From: an uncultured Candidatus Melainabacteria bacterium
Lineage (GTDB): Bacteria; Cyanobacteriota; Vampirovibrionia; Gastranaerophilales; Gastranaerophilaceae
Direction of reading: 5' to 3'
Assembly: GCA_934726055.1 (NCBI GenBank)
Contig: CAKVCZ010000007.1
Coordinates: 50,404-114,403 of the forward strand
DNA: 64,000 nucleotides
Shown: one piece after another, positions 25,470 through 34,356 of the stretch
Position numbering within the stretch: position 1 is the stretch's first letter
Layout: each line of letters starts with the position of its first letter
Translations under genes and position numbers: made by a program
The notes under the pieces: model-generated
Told to the model about the DNA's origin: nothing
The model's database searches: none
What the model saw: only the letters and a program-made list of their open reading frames with translations

Positions 25470-26174
25470 TTAAGAAAATATATTAAATGACTTTTCAACA
25501 TTATCTTTAACAACTGATTTTACTGAATCGTATTCTGTTTGTAATGCATTACGTTCAGTTTCCAGTTTACTTATTTCATTATCAATAGATTTTTCTTTAT
25601 TTTTAAGAGCTAAAGATTTTGCATTATATTCTGCTTCTGCTTTTGCAAATTCAAGTTTATCAGCTTCAGTAGCAATATTACTATTATTTGAAGAATTAGC
25701 TTCAGACCAAGTAGAATAAGATACTAAACCATCGTCAGTAACTTCAGCTGAGTATTTTTTACGTTCTGTATCTGATAATCCATTGAAATCTTCTTTTGTA
25801 ATTTCACTTTTTGTTTCCAAATAGTATTCACCAGATTGAATCATGTCAAATAATTCAGATTCAGTAAACTGCATACCATCTTTGCCACCGATATCAACTA
25901 AAGAATTATCTTCTCTTTTTCTTAAACGAATTTCATTACCCAACATTTTTAAAGAAGAAGAGCTTAAATCCATTTTTACTTGATTACCACTATTATCAAA
26001 TTTTGTGTAAGTAAATTTCGTCTTATCTAATGATTTAGCATACTCATTAGATAATTGTTCAGCTTGATCTGAAAGACGAATTTTTGAATGAGCTAGTTGC
26101 TGAGATTTAAACTCAGTATCATTCATACGAGCTGTTATAGACAACAATCTTGCTTGTGATGCTGACATTCCCAT
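25470..26174 (-). CDS. Short member of the conserved-ends family, 234 aa
   Basis: It starts MGMSASQARLLSITARMNDT and continues KSQQLAHSKIRLSDQAEQLSNEY, parallel to the 598- and 680-aa proteins (MGxxASQxRLLxITxRxxD, QxLxxS, EYxxxLxxTK). It ends with the same kind of coiled coil (AEAEYNAKSLALKNKEKSID, then ALQTEYDSVKSVVKDNVEKS). The centre is only about 120 residues. There is no signal peptide. GGAG-type ribosome binding site, and an HLR1-like site about 85 bases upstream. It shows that the ends are a real protein module and the centre is exchangeable. Function unknown. Confidence 0.82.
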   Translation of the reverse strand: MGMSASQARLLSITARMNDTEFKSQQLAHSKIRLSDQAEQLSNEYAKSLDKTKFTYTKFDNSGNQVKMDLSSSSLKMLGNEIRLRKREDNSLVDIGGKDGMQFTESELFDMIQSGEYYLETKSEITKEDFNGLSDTERKKYSAEVTDDGLVSYSTWSEANSSNNSNIATEADKLEFAKAEAEYNAKSLALKNKEKSIDNEISKLETERNALQTEYDSVKSVVKDNVEKSFNIFS

Positions 26175-26259
26175 AACGATTACTCCTTACTAACTTCATT
26201 TCCCTTACACGTTATACATCGACTTATTTAATGAAAACTTTAGTAAAATAAATCGTATG

Positions 26260-26277
26260 TTTACAATTCTTTACAAT
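26260..26277 (-). promoter_or_regulatory. HLR1-like site upstream of the 234-aa gene
   Basis: TTTACAATTCTTTACAAT: two exact TTTACAAT units separated by two bases, a full match to the HLR1 consensus. Read on the minus strand it points toward the 234-aa gene in the same sense as the site at 7411 does toward its gene. Confidence 0.6.
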
Positions 26278-26304
26278 TCCAATAAAATTATTTAAAAACA
26301 TTTA

Positions 26305-26322
26305 ATTGTAAAGAAATGTAAA
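26305..26322 (+). promoter_or_regulatory. HLR1-like site upstream of the 105-aa gene
   Basis: ATTGTAAAGAAATGTAAA, the reverse complement of TTTACATT-TC-TTTACAAT. Opposite in orientation to the site 45 bases to its left, so the divergent pair of genes has one site each. Confidence 0.6.
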
Positions 26323-26407
26323 AATAAAAGAAACCAAAAAAGCAATTTTTTATGATTCTTTCTCTTTATATAAGTACGAGAGATAATTTTAAAGAGAGAT
26401 TTCAAAT

Positions 26408-26725
26408 ATGGCTTTTTTAGCATTCAGTGTTCAATATCAAACAATTAAAACTCAAATGAATCAAAAAAATTATGAACTTGATACTATCAAAAGAGTTCAT
26501 GAAAGTATTACTGAACACTTAAAAGATTTGAAAGCTACTAAATCTGAAAAAGATTTGAAAAATAACGACGCTTATCAAGATCTTGTTGCTTATGATATGG
26601 CTTATGATATCAAACAAGATACTCTTCAAATGGAATTAGATGTTCTTAAAGCTCAAGCTGAATCTTTCAAAAAAGCTAGAAACGAAGGTGTTAAATCTTC
26701 TGTTAAATGGAATTGCTTCGGTTAA
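26408..26725 (+). CDS. Small all-helical protein, 105 aa, unknown
   Basis: The sequence is highly charged and helical (MAFLAFSVQYQTIKTQMNQK and on to VLKAQAESFKKARNEG), ending KSSVKWNCFG. Two long amphipathic helices are likely. There is no signal peptide. AAAGAGAG lies about ten bases before the ATG. It is divergent from the 234-aa gene, with an HLR1-like site for each, and codon use and leader look like a highly expressed gene. A chaperone or structural partner of the conserved-ends family is possible, on position only. Confidence 0.7.
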   Translation: MAFLAFSVQYQTIKTQMNQKNYELDTIKRVHESITEHLKDLKATKSEKDLKNNDAYQDLVAYDMAYDIKQDTLQMELDVLKAQAESFKKARNEGVKSSVKWNCFG

Positions 26726-26814
26726 TATAAAAATTTGAAAGGACTTACTTTAATTTAGTTTCTCAAATTTAACAAAAATTTATACTCTCTCTCTTAATAT
26801 CCTCGTGTTTATTT

Positions 26815-26844
26815 AATGCTTGTAACTGATTACAAGCATTTTTC
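26815..26844 (+). terminator. Terminator after the 105-aa gene
   Basis: Perfect 11-base stem AATGCTTGTAA / TTACAAGCATT, four-base loop, then T-rich tail. Confidence 0.88.
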
Positions 26845-26901
26845 TTATCTTAAAATATTCTTAAGTCCATTTTTTATTTTCACACATTATATCAAAATAG
26901 C

Positions 26902-28131
26902 TCAAAGGTACTTTCTATCTGCCAATTCATCCGGCAAAAATTGTTGATAGACATCTGGATTTGAATGAGTATAAATATAACCTTCTCCAAAGCCATATTT
27001 TTTGGCATCTTTATAATGAGAATCTCTCAAATGCATAGGTGGAGGGTAATCTTTTCCGGATTCTATATCAGCCAAAGCCGAATCAATTGCACAAATTGTA
27101 GTATTAGATTTTTTTGAATTAGCAACATAAATTACAGCTTCAGCAAGCGGAATCCTTGCTTCTGGAAAGCCCAGAATTTCAACAGCATGATATGCACTAA
27201 CAGCCAAAGATAAAGCCATTGGATTAGCATTTCCAACATCTTCTGCTGCACATACAATTAATCTTCTGGCAATAAATCTTGGATCTTCACCAGCTGCAAT
27301 CATTTTTGCAAGATAATAAATTGCAGCATTGGCATCCGAACCTCTTAAACTTTTTTGAAAAGCTGATGCACAATCATAATGTTCTTGTCTTGAGTACCTT
27401 GTTGCACGAGATTGAACAAGAGTTTGTAAATTTTCAATTTCAATAATTCTATTTTCACCATCAAATTTCCCTGAAAAATATGAATTTTCAACAATATTTA
27501 ATGCATATCTTGCATCACCCTGAGAAATATTTACAATAAAATCAACAACATTATCATCATAAACTGCATTTTGATTTTCGCTTGATAAATAGTCATACCC
27601 TTTTTTTACAATTTTTCTTATTGACTCATCATCAATAAAATTCAATCTAATTACTTGAAGTCTTGACAAAAGAGCAGGCACAACCTGAAAAGACGGATTT
27701 TCTGTTGTTGAGCCAATTAAGAAAAAAGTTCCGTTTTCTAAATGTGGTAAAAGTGCATCTTGCTGAGTTTTAGAGTATCTATGGATTTCATCAATAAACA
27801 ATATTGTTTTTTGATTATTTCTTAAAGCTTCTTTTGCAGTTTCTACGGCTTCTTTAATATCTTTCACACCGGAAGTTACTGCGGATATTTCAATAAATAA
27901 TGCATTTACCGAAGTTGCAATAATTCTGGCAAGTGTAGTTTTACCGCACCCTGAAGGTCCCCACAAAATAAGTGAAAACAATCTTCCTGAAGTTATTAAA
28001 TTATAAAGCGGAGTGTTTTTTGAAATTACATTATATTGTCCCAAATAATCTTCTAAGGTCTTTGGACGTAGTATTTCGGCCAATGGTATTTGTTTATTTT
28101 TATTTTCAAGTTCCGTAAATAAATTATTCAT
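26902..28131 (-). CDS. rarA: Replication-associated recombination protein A (AAA ATPase)
   Basis: 409 aa. It starts with LAEILRPKTLEDYLGQ, has Walker A GPSGCGKTT near residue 57 and Walker B ILFIDEIHR near 108, then GSTTENPSF (sensor 1) and the RarA/MgsA C-terminal tetramerisation part (KSLRGSDANAAIYYLAKMI, GNANPMALSLA). It acts at stalled replication forks. The ATG at 28131 has no ribosome binding site; TACAAT (28138-28143 on this strand) lies six bases before it, so the mRNA is probably leaderless. Confidence 0.95.
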   Translation of the reverse strand: MNNLFTELENKNKQIPLAEILRPKTLEDYLGQYNVISKNTPLYNLITSGRLFSLILWGPSGCGKTTLARIIATSVNALFIEISAVTSGVKDIKEAVETAKEALRNNQKTILFIDEIHRYSKTQQDALLPHLENGTFFLIGSTTENPSFQVVPALLSRLQVIRLNFIDDESIRKIVKKGYDYLSSENQNAVYDDNVVDFIVNISQGDARYALNIVENSYFSGKFDGENRIIEIENLQTLVQSRATRYSRQEHYDCASAFQKSLRGSDANAAIYYLAKMIAAGEDPRFIARRLIVCAAEDVGNANPMALSLAVSAYHAVEILGFPEARIPLAEAVIYVANSKKSNTTICAIDSALADIESGKDYPPPMHLRDSHYKDAKKYGFGEGYIYTHSNPDVYQQFLPDELADRKYL

Positions 28132-28161
28132 AGTATAATTGTAACATCAAAAGGTAAAAGT

Positions 28162-29397
28162 ATGAAAAACAAAATAATTATTATAGGACTTGTAATACTA
28201 ACAACTTTTTTATTAGTTTTATCTAACCTATTAATCAAAAAACAAGTTTCAAAAAATCAAGAAGTAGTTTTTTGGACACTTCAAATGAATGATTTTACAC
28301 CGTATATGGTTGATATAATCACAAAATTTGAAGACGAAAATCCAGGAGTTAAAATAAAATGGATTGACGTACCATTTTCAGAGGGAGAAAAACGTACATT
28401 AGCTGCGATTTTAAGCAATAATCCGCCATCACTTGTAAATTTGAATCCTGATTTTTCAAGTATCCTTGCACAAAAAGGTGCATTGGAAGAAATTTCAAAA
28501 GAAAAACTAAAAGATTATAATCAATCGCTAATAGAAGCTTTTGAAACAAATGGTAAAATATACTCTATTCCTTGGTATGCTACTTCTGCCATAACGATTT
28601 ATAACAAAAGTTTACTTAATAAAGCAGGCTTTCAGCTTCCACCATTGACTTATGAGTCAATGGGAGAATACGCAAAAGATACTTTTGAAAAAACAGGTGC
28701 ATACATATTTATGCCAACCGTAACAGAAAATGATACACTGCTAAAGTTATTAAATAAATATGGAATAGATAGTCCCGGAAAATTAATTGGACAAGATTCT
28801 ATTGATATATTTGATTTTTATAAGAATTTATACAAACAAAAGCTTATACCTGAAGAAAGTGTAACACAAACACACAGAGAAGCTCTTGAAAAGTATATGT
28901 CAGAAAATATAGTTACAATACAAGCCGGTGCAAACTTTTTAAATTTAATAAAAGAAAATGCACCAACGGTTTACGAAAAAACAGATGTTGCACCACAAAT
29001 AACAGGGAAACTCGGGCAATACGACTTCTCAATGATGAATTTTGTTATTCCTAAAAAAGCAAAAAACAAAGAAATCGCATTAAAATTTGCACTTTATCTT
29101 ACGAATGAAGAAAATCAACTAGAGCTTGCAAAATTAACCAACGTGTTAGCCACAAACGAAAAAGCCCTTAAAAATGAATATTATCAAACATTCGAAGAAA
29201 ACGATTTACTTGCAAAAGCCAGAGTTCTGAGTGCCCAACAACTATACAAAATTAAACCTGTAATAAAAACTCAAAACTCTCAAAAGGAAGTTAATACTGT
29301 TTTAAATACTGCTATACAAATGATTATGCTTGATAATGTTGATACTAAAAAAGTATTGGAATCAGCATCAAAGAAATGGTCAAAATTAAACGACTAA
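28162..29397 (+). CDS. Membrane-anchored family-1 solute-binding protein
   Basis: 411 aa. One hydrophobic helix at residues 4-25 (IIIIGLVILTTFLLVLSNLL) is not followed by a lipobox cysteine or a clean cleavage site, so it is probably an uncleaved anchor. The domain EVVFWTLQMNDFTPYMVDII ... FEDENPGVKIKWIDVP matches carbohydrate-binding proteins of ABC importers. It may serve the MalF-type permease at 12457, 15 kb away. AAAAGG precedes the ATG, with TATAAT at 28134-28139. It is divergent from rarA with 30 bases between them. Confidence 0.85.
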   Translation: MKNKIIIIGLVILTTFLLVLSNLLIKKQVSKNQEVVFWTLQMNDFTPYMVDIITKFEDENPGVKIKWIDVPFSEGEKRTLAAILSNNPPSLVNLNPDFSSILAQKGALEEISKEKLKDYNQSLIEAFETNGKIYSIPWYATSAITIYNKSLLNKAGFQLPPLTYESMGEYAKDTFEKTGAYIFMPTVTENDTLLKLLNKYGIDSPGKLIGQDSIDIFDFYKNLYKQKLIPEESVTQTHREALEKYMSENIVTIQAGANFLNLIKENAPTVYEKTDVAPQITGKLGQYDFSMMNFVIPKKAKNKEIALKFALYLTNEENQLELAKLTNVLATNEKALKNEYYQTFEENDLLAKARVLSAQQLYKIKPVIKTQNSQKEVNTVLNTAIQMIMLDNVDTKKVLESASKKWSKLND

Positions 29398-29509
29398 AAT
29401 AACTTAACACTAAGTAAAGATTTATTCATAGTCATGCACAGCAACAAAGTTTGTACTATAATATATATATATAATAAAGAAATAAAATTTGACATTGGGG
29501 GAAATATTA

Positions 29510-31978
29510 ATGGAAGAAATGCAATCTGGCACAGCAGCTACTGCCCAAAAACAGGGATATGATGCAAGTAATATTCGTGTTTTGGAAGGTTTAGAAGCTG
29601 TAAGATTACGTCCCGGTATGTATATCGGTTCAACTTCACAAAGAGGGTTACATCACTGCATTTATGAAATTGTTGATAACTCTATTGATGAATCTCTTGC
29701 AGGATATTGTACAGAAATTAGAGTAAAAATAAACACAGATCACTCTATTACAGTAGAGGATAATGGACGTGGAATTCCTGTTGATATAAAAGAAGAAACA
29801 GGAAAGTCAGCGTTGGAAATTGTACATACAGTACTTCATGCCGGCGGTAAGTTTGGTGATGGAGGATATAAAGTATCAGGCGGACTTCACGGTGTAGGTG
29901 CATCAGTTGTAAATGCTCTATCAGAAAAAATGGTTGTTGAAGTATCCCGAAACGGTGGAGTATATAAACAAGAATACTTCCGTGGCGAACCTTCTGCACC
30001 TGTTGAAAGAATTAGAGATACAGATAAGACAGGTACAAAATCAAGATTTTGGCCAGATCCTGAAATTTTCCAAGAAACAATTGATGTAGATAAAGATGTT
30101 GTCGCTGGCAGATTAAGAGAAATGGCTTTTTTAAACAAAGGTTTAAAAATTATATTTGTTGATGCAAGAACCAATGAAGAAGAAGTCTTCCACTATGAAG
30201 GCGGTATTGCAGAATACGTTTTATTCTTAAATAAAAACAAAACAGCTATATTTGAAGAACCAATTTATATTGACAAAATGGTTGATGATATGCGAGTTGA
30301 AGTTGCTATGCAATATACAGATGCGTACAATGAAAGCATTTTATCTTTTGCAAATAATATTAATACTCACAGCGGAGGAACCCACTTAACAGGATTTAGA
30401 AACGGCATCACACGTGTTTTAAATGATTATGCAAGAAAGAATAACATATTAAAAGACTCCGATCAAAATCTTACGGGAGATGACGTTCGAGAAGGGTTAA
30501 CTGCAATTGTCAGTGTAAAATTATCAAATCCTGAATTTGAAGGTCAAACAAAAGAAAAACTTGGAAGCCAAGAAGCAATGGGGGCTGTTCAAGATTCTAT
30601 TCGTGATAAATTCCAAGAATGGCTTGAATTCAATCCTAAAATTGCTAAAACTATCATAGAAAAAACACTTCAAGCTCAAAGAGCAAGAGAAGCTGCAAGA
30701 AAAGCAAGAGAATTAACAAGAAGAAAAACAGTTTTAGAAAATTCAACATTACCAGGCAAACTTGCAGATTGTTCAAACAGAGAACCTGAAAAATGCGAAA
30801 TATTCCTTGTCGAAGGGGATTCAGCAGGCGGTTCTGCAAAACAAGGCAGAAACAGAATGTTTCAAGCAATACTACCTTTAAGAGGTAAAATTTTAAACGT
30901 TGAAAAAGCAAGATTAGATAAAATCTATGCTAACAATGAAATTCAATCTATGGTTCAAGCCTTCGGTGTAACTATCAGTAGAAATCCTGATGAAGTTAGT
31001 ATTGAAAAATTAAGATATCATAAAATTATTATCATGACCGATGCTGATGTTGATGGTGCTCACATTAGAACATTAATGCTTACTTTCTTCTTCAGATACT
31101 GTAAGCCTTTAATTGAACAAGGTTATGTATATATCGCACAACCACCACTATATAAAATTACACAAGGTAAAACAAGCGAATATTTATTCGATGAAAAAGC
31201 ATTGGATAAAATGTTAAAAGAACGTGGTATTAAAAATGTTTGTTTAAGTAATAAAGACAAAACAAAATCTGTTGAAGGCGATAATTTACTAAAATTATTA
31301 TCTAACATGACTGCATACTATAATTCATTTAATAATCCAATATTAGGTAGAATTCCGGCAGTTATGGTCAGAGGTATGGTTCGTGCAGATATACAAGAAA
31401 CAGACTTTGATGATCAAGCAAAAATGCAAGAACATTTAGATTATCTATCTCACTATTTGGTTGACCATGCAGAAAACTACAATATTTCAGAAGCTAAAGA
31501 TTACAAAATTGAATTAAAATATAACGCAGAAAACGCAAAATATAATATCAAAATGTACTTAGCTGATGATGATTTTGTATTAATTACTCCAAGCATTGTA
31601 AAGAGTAATGAATATAAACGTTTAAAAGCAGCCTATCCTCTAATTAGAGAATACTTAATTGAAGAATTGGATGATTTGGTACTTCAAACAGATTCTGAAA
31701 CTACAAATATCAATTCATTTGAACAATTAAGAAAAATCTTAGATGATAGAGGTTCAAAAGGCTTACAAATACAACGATTTAAAGGTCTTGGAGAAATGAT
31801 GCCACAACAGCTATGGGAAACAACCATGGATCCATCAACCAGAACTTTATTAAAAGTAAATCTTGAAGATGCAATGCTTTGCGATCAATTATTTGATATT
31901 TTAATGGGCGACAAAGTTGAACCACGCAGAGATTTTATCCAACAACACGCAGTATATGCTACAAATATTGATGCTTAG
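29510..31978 (+). CDS. gyrB: DNA gyrase subunit B
   Basis: 822 aa from the ATG at 29510 (GGGGGAA eight bases upstream; the TTG at 29489 overlaps that site). The GHKL ATPase domain has EIVDNSIDE, EDNGRGIP and GGLHGVGASVVNAL. The transducer domain has the QTKEKLG loop, and the TOPRIM domain EGDSAGGSA and DADVDGAHI. The C-terminus IQRFKGLGEMMPQQLWETTM is gyrase-like and full length. No gyrA is in the window. TATAAT at 29457-29462 is the likely -10. Confidence 0.96.
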   Translation: MEEMQSGTAATAQKQGYDASNIRVLEGLEAVRLRPGMYIGSTSQRGLHHCIYEIVDNSIDESLAGYCTEIRVKINTDHSITVEDNGRGIPVDIKEETGKSALEIVHTVLHAGGKFGDGGYKVSGGLHGVGASVVNALSEKMVVEVSRNGGVYKQEYFRGEPSAPVERIRDTDKTGTKSRFWPDPEIFQETIDVDKDVVAGRLREMAFLNKGLKIIFVDARTNEEEVFHYEGGIAEYVLFLNKNKTAIFEEPIYIDKMVDDMRVEVAMQYTDAYNESILSFANNINTHSGGTHLTGFRNGITRVLNDYARKNNILKDSDQNLTGDDVREGLTAIVSVKLSNPEFEGQTKEKLGSQEAMGAVQDSIRDKFQEWLEFNPKIAKTIIEKTLQAQRAREAARKARELTRRKTVLENSTLPGKLADCSNREPEKCEIFLVEGDSAGGSAKQGRNRMFQAILPLRGKILNVEKARLDKIYANNEIQSMVQAFGVTISRNPDEVSIEKLRYHKIIIMTDADVDGAHIRTLMLTFFFRYCKPLIEQGYVYIAQPPLYKITQGKTSEYLFDEKALDKMLKERGIKNVCLSNKDKTKSVEGDNLLKLLSNMTAYYNSFNNPILGRIPAVMVRGMVRADIQETDFDDQAKMQEHLDYLSHYLVDHAENYNISEAKDYKIELKYNAENAKYNIKMYLADDDFVLITPSIVKSNEYKRLKAAYPLIREYLIEELDDLVLQTDSETTNINSFEQLRKILDDRGSKGLQIQRFKGLGEMMPQQLWETTMDPSTRTLLKVNLEDAMLCDQLFDILMGDKVEPRRDFIQQHAVYATNIDA

Positions 31979-32013
31979 ATTATAAACACATAATTAAATA
32001 AAAAGGAAGAAAA

Positions 32014-32670
32014 ATGAAAAAAGAATTAATATTTTTAGGACCACCGGCATGTGGTAAAGGAACTCAAACCAGCAAATTAGCAGAACACATGAAATTTCCT
32101 CATGTTGACACAGGCTCTCTTTTAAGAGCAGCAGTAAAAAATAAAACTCCTGAAGGAGTTGAAGCTGAAAGCTACATGTCCCAAGGAAAATTAGTACCGG
32201 TTGAAGTTGTAGCTGCAATCATTAAAAGAAGATTGGCTGAACCTGATTGTAAAAACGGTTACGTATTAGATGGTTTTCCAAGAAGTACAGAACAAGCGAA
32301 AATGCTTGAAGAAATAAATAAAGAAATAGATTCGGAAAATGCAGAATTTAGAGCTGTTTACTTTGATATTGACACAGAACTTTTGATTGAAAGAATTGTT
32401 AACAGAAAATCTTGTCCAAAATGCGGTGAAATTTATAATATGAAATTTAAAGCACCAAGTGATGGCGTTCATTGTGATAAGTGTGGAGAAACACTTACTC
32501 AAAGAAAAGATGATACTGAAGAAATTGCAAGAGCAAGATTTGAAACATATTATAACGAAACAGCACCACTTACTAAATATTATGAAGATAAAGGTGTTCT
32601 TAGAAAAATAGATGCAAACGGATCAATAGATGAAGTTTGGGAACGACTTTTGAAAGCTGTAAACGATTAA
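32014..32670 (+). CDS. adk: Adenylate kinase (zinc-type LID)
   Basis: 218 aa. P-loop GPPACGKGTQ at residues 8-17 (usual GxPGxGKGT, here Ala for Gly at the third position), DTGSLLRAA, then LDGFPRSTEQA. The LID carries a four-cysteine zinc site, CPKC ... CDKC, near residues 131-153. It interconverts 2 ADP with ATP and AMP. It follows gyrB by 35 bases with its own AAGGAAG, and ends before a terminator. Confidence 0.95.
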   Translation: MKKELIFLGPPACGKGTQTSKLAEHMKFPHVDTGSLLRAAVKNKTPEGVEAESYMSQGKLVPVEVVAAIIKRRLAEPDCKNGYVLDGFPRSTEQAKMLEEINKEIDSENAEFRAVYFDIDTELLIERIVNRKSCPKCGEIYNMKFKAPSDGVHCDKCGETLTQRKDDTEEIARARFETYYNETAPLTKYYEDKGVLRKIDANGSIDEVWERLLKAVND

Positions 32671-32677
32671 TAAAAAC

Positions 32678-32706
32678 AAAGAGAGCTCTAAAAAGGCTCT
32701 CTTTTA
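32678..32706 (+). terminator. Terminator after adk
   Basis: AAAGAGAGC / GCTCTCTTT stem with a nine-base loop and trailing T. Confidence 0.85.
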
Positions 32707-32735
32707 GGTATAAATAACAGAAAGAAGGTATCTTT

Positions 32736-33497
32736 ATGATAAATAAAAAATCCAGAGATGAAATAAAAAGAATGAAACATGCCGGACATATTGTTGCTTT
32801 AGTTCATCAAGCTATGAAAGAAGCTGTAAAACCTGGAATTAGTACAAAAGATTTAGATGACATTGCAATGGATATTATAAAATCGAATAAAGCAATTCCA
32901 ACTTTTTTAAACTATCATGGATTTCCTGCAAGTATATGTACCTCAATAGATGAAAATGTCGTTCATGGAATTCCCTCAAAGAATGTTATTTTACAAGAAG
33001 GTAGCATAATTAGTATTGATGTTGGAGCAACGTATGGAGGTTTAGTTGGTGATAGTGCTTGGACATATCCGGTTGGAAAGATATCCGAAGAAAAACAAAA
33101 GCTATTAAAAGTTACAGAAGAAGCTCTTTTTGCAGGTATCGAACAAATGAAACCTGGAAATGTCTTAGATGACATATCAAGTGCAATTGAAGCAGTAGCT
33201 AATCGAGAAAAATATGGAATTGTAAGACAATATGGCGGACACGGTGTTGGTCATACTATGCATGAAGATCCATTTTTATACAATTACAGTGTAGGAGATA
33301 AAACACTTATTAAATCCGGATATGTAATTGCAATAGAACCAATGATAAATTTGGGTTGTGATGATGTAGAATCATTATCAGATGGTTGGACAGTACAAAC
33401 AAAAGATAAAAAAGCATCCGCACACTTTGAACATACCGTTCTAGCTACTGATGACGGACCTGAATTAATGACTATTATTAGAGAAGAATTTCTATAA
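32736..33497 (+). CDS. map: Methionine aminopeptidase, type I
   Basis: 253 aa, full length. Metal ligands are in place: SIDVGATYGGLVGDSAWT (two Asp), GHGVGHTMHEDP (His), AIEPMI (Glu) and FEHTVLAT (Glu). The conserved substrate His is in YHGFPASICTS. It removes N-terminal Met from new proteins. The order adk-map is common, usually with secY or infA; here those are missing and a terminator separates the two. AGAAGG precedes the ATG. Confidence 0.96.
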   Translation: MINKKSRDEIKRMKHAGHIVALVHQAMKEAVKPGISTKDLDDIAMDIIKSNKAIPTFLNYHGFPASICTSIDENVVHGIPSKNVILQEGSIISIDVGATYGGLVGDSAWTYPVGKISEEKQKLLKVTEEALFAGIEQMKPGNVLDDISSAIEAVANREKYGIVRQYGGHGVGHTMHEDPFLYNYSVGDKTLIKSGYVIAIEPMINLGCDDVESLSDGWTVQTKDKKASAHFEHTVLATDDGPELMTIIREEFL

Positions 33498-33580
33498 TAT
33501 TGCAAAATAGACTAAATACATGAGTTAAAGCATGCAAAATTGTAGTTAAATATAAATGCAATAGAATATGGAGATAAGTA

Positions 33581-34354
33581 ATGGATATATTTGCAGTCAT
33601 AAGCTTATTTTTAGGTATAGCATTCATTTTGCTTGGACAAGCAATGGAAGGCGGTAATTTACAACAGTTACTACAAATCACAGCAGCATTTATCGTATTT
33701 GGAGGTACAGCTGGTGCGGTTATGATGAGTTACCCCCCAGCTGTTCTAAAAAAAGCTCTCATACTGGTAAAAGACGTATTTATGCCACCACAAGTTGATT
33801 TAAAAGCTTTGGTTAGCGAAATCGGTAAATACGCTCAAAGAGCAAGAAAAGAAGGTTTGATTGTACTTGAAAAAGCTGCACGAGAAGCATCAGATCCAAT
33901 TTTAAAATTAGGATTAGAAGCAGTTGCCGATGGTGCGGATCCAACTCTTGTTCAAGGGATGATGGAAAACCAAATCAGCCAACAACAGTTAGAAGTTGCT
34001 AATGCTGCAAAGGTTTACGAGGCAGCCGGAGGGTATTCACCAACATTAGGTATTATCGGTGCGGTACTTGGTTTGATTCAGGTAATGCAAAACCTATCCG
34101 ATCCGGCATCTCTTGGTGCTGGTATTGCGGTTGCATTCGTAGCAACAATTTATGGTTTGTTTGCAGCAAACTTAGTGCTTATTCCATTAGGTACTCGTAT
34201 TAAGATGATTTATGAAAAAATATTTTTAGCAAAAGAAATGATGGTTGAAGGTGTACTTGCAATTCAAGCTGGGGAATCTCCAGCATTAATTGAACGTAAA
34301 CTACAAGCATTTATTCTTGATGAAAATGCAGCAAGTAAGGCAGAAGAAGTTTAA
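33581..34354 (+). CDS. motA: Flagellar motor stator protein MotA
   Basis: 257 aa with four membrane helices (about 3-20, 28-48, 148-168, 182-205). The cytoplasmic loop KEGLIVLEKAAREASDPILK and the helix-3/4 region GGYSPTLGIIGAVLGLIQVM match MotA/PomA. With MotB it forms the ion channel that drives flagellar rotation. It is followed after two bases by motB. No other flagellar genes are in the window. Confidence 0.95.
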   Translation: MDIFAVISLFLGIAFILLGQAMEGGNLQQLLQITAAFIVFGGTAGAVMMSYPPAVLKKALILVKDVFMPPQVDLKALVSEIGKYAQRARKEGLIVLEKAAREASDPILKLGLEAVADGADPTLVQGMMENQISQQQLEVANAAKVYEAAGGYSPTLGIIGAVLGLIQVMQNLSDPASLGAGIAVAFVATIYGLFAANLVLIPLGTRIKMIYEKIFLAKEMMVEGVLAIQAGESPALIERKLQAFILDENAASKAEEV

Positions 34355-34356
34355 AA

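Noticed and set aside
25358..25513. N-terminal extension of the pterin-binding protein
   Set aside because: It would run through the terminator and the end of the upstream gene and lacks family similarity; the ATG at 25357 matches the family start.
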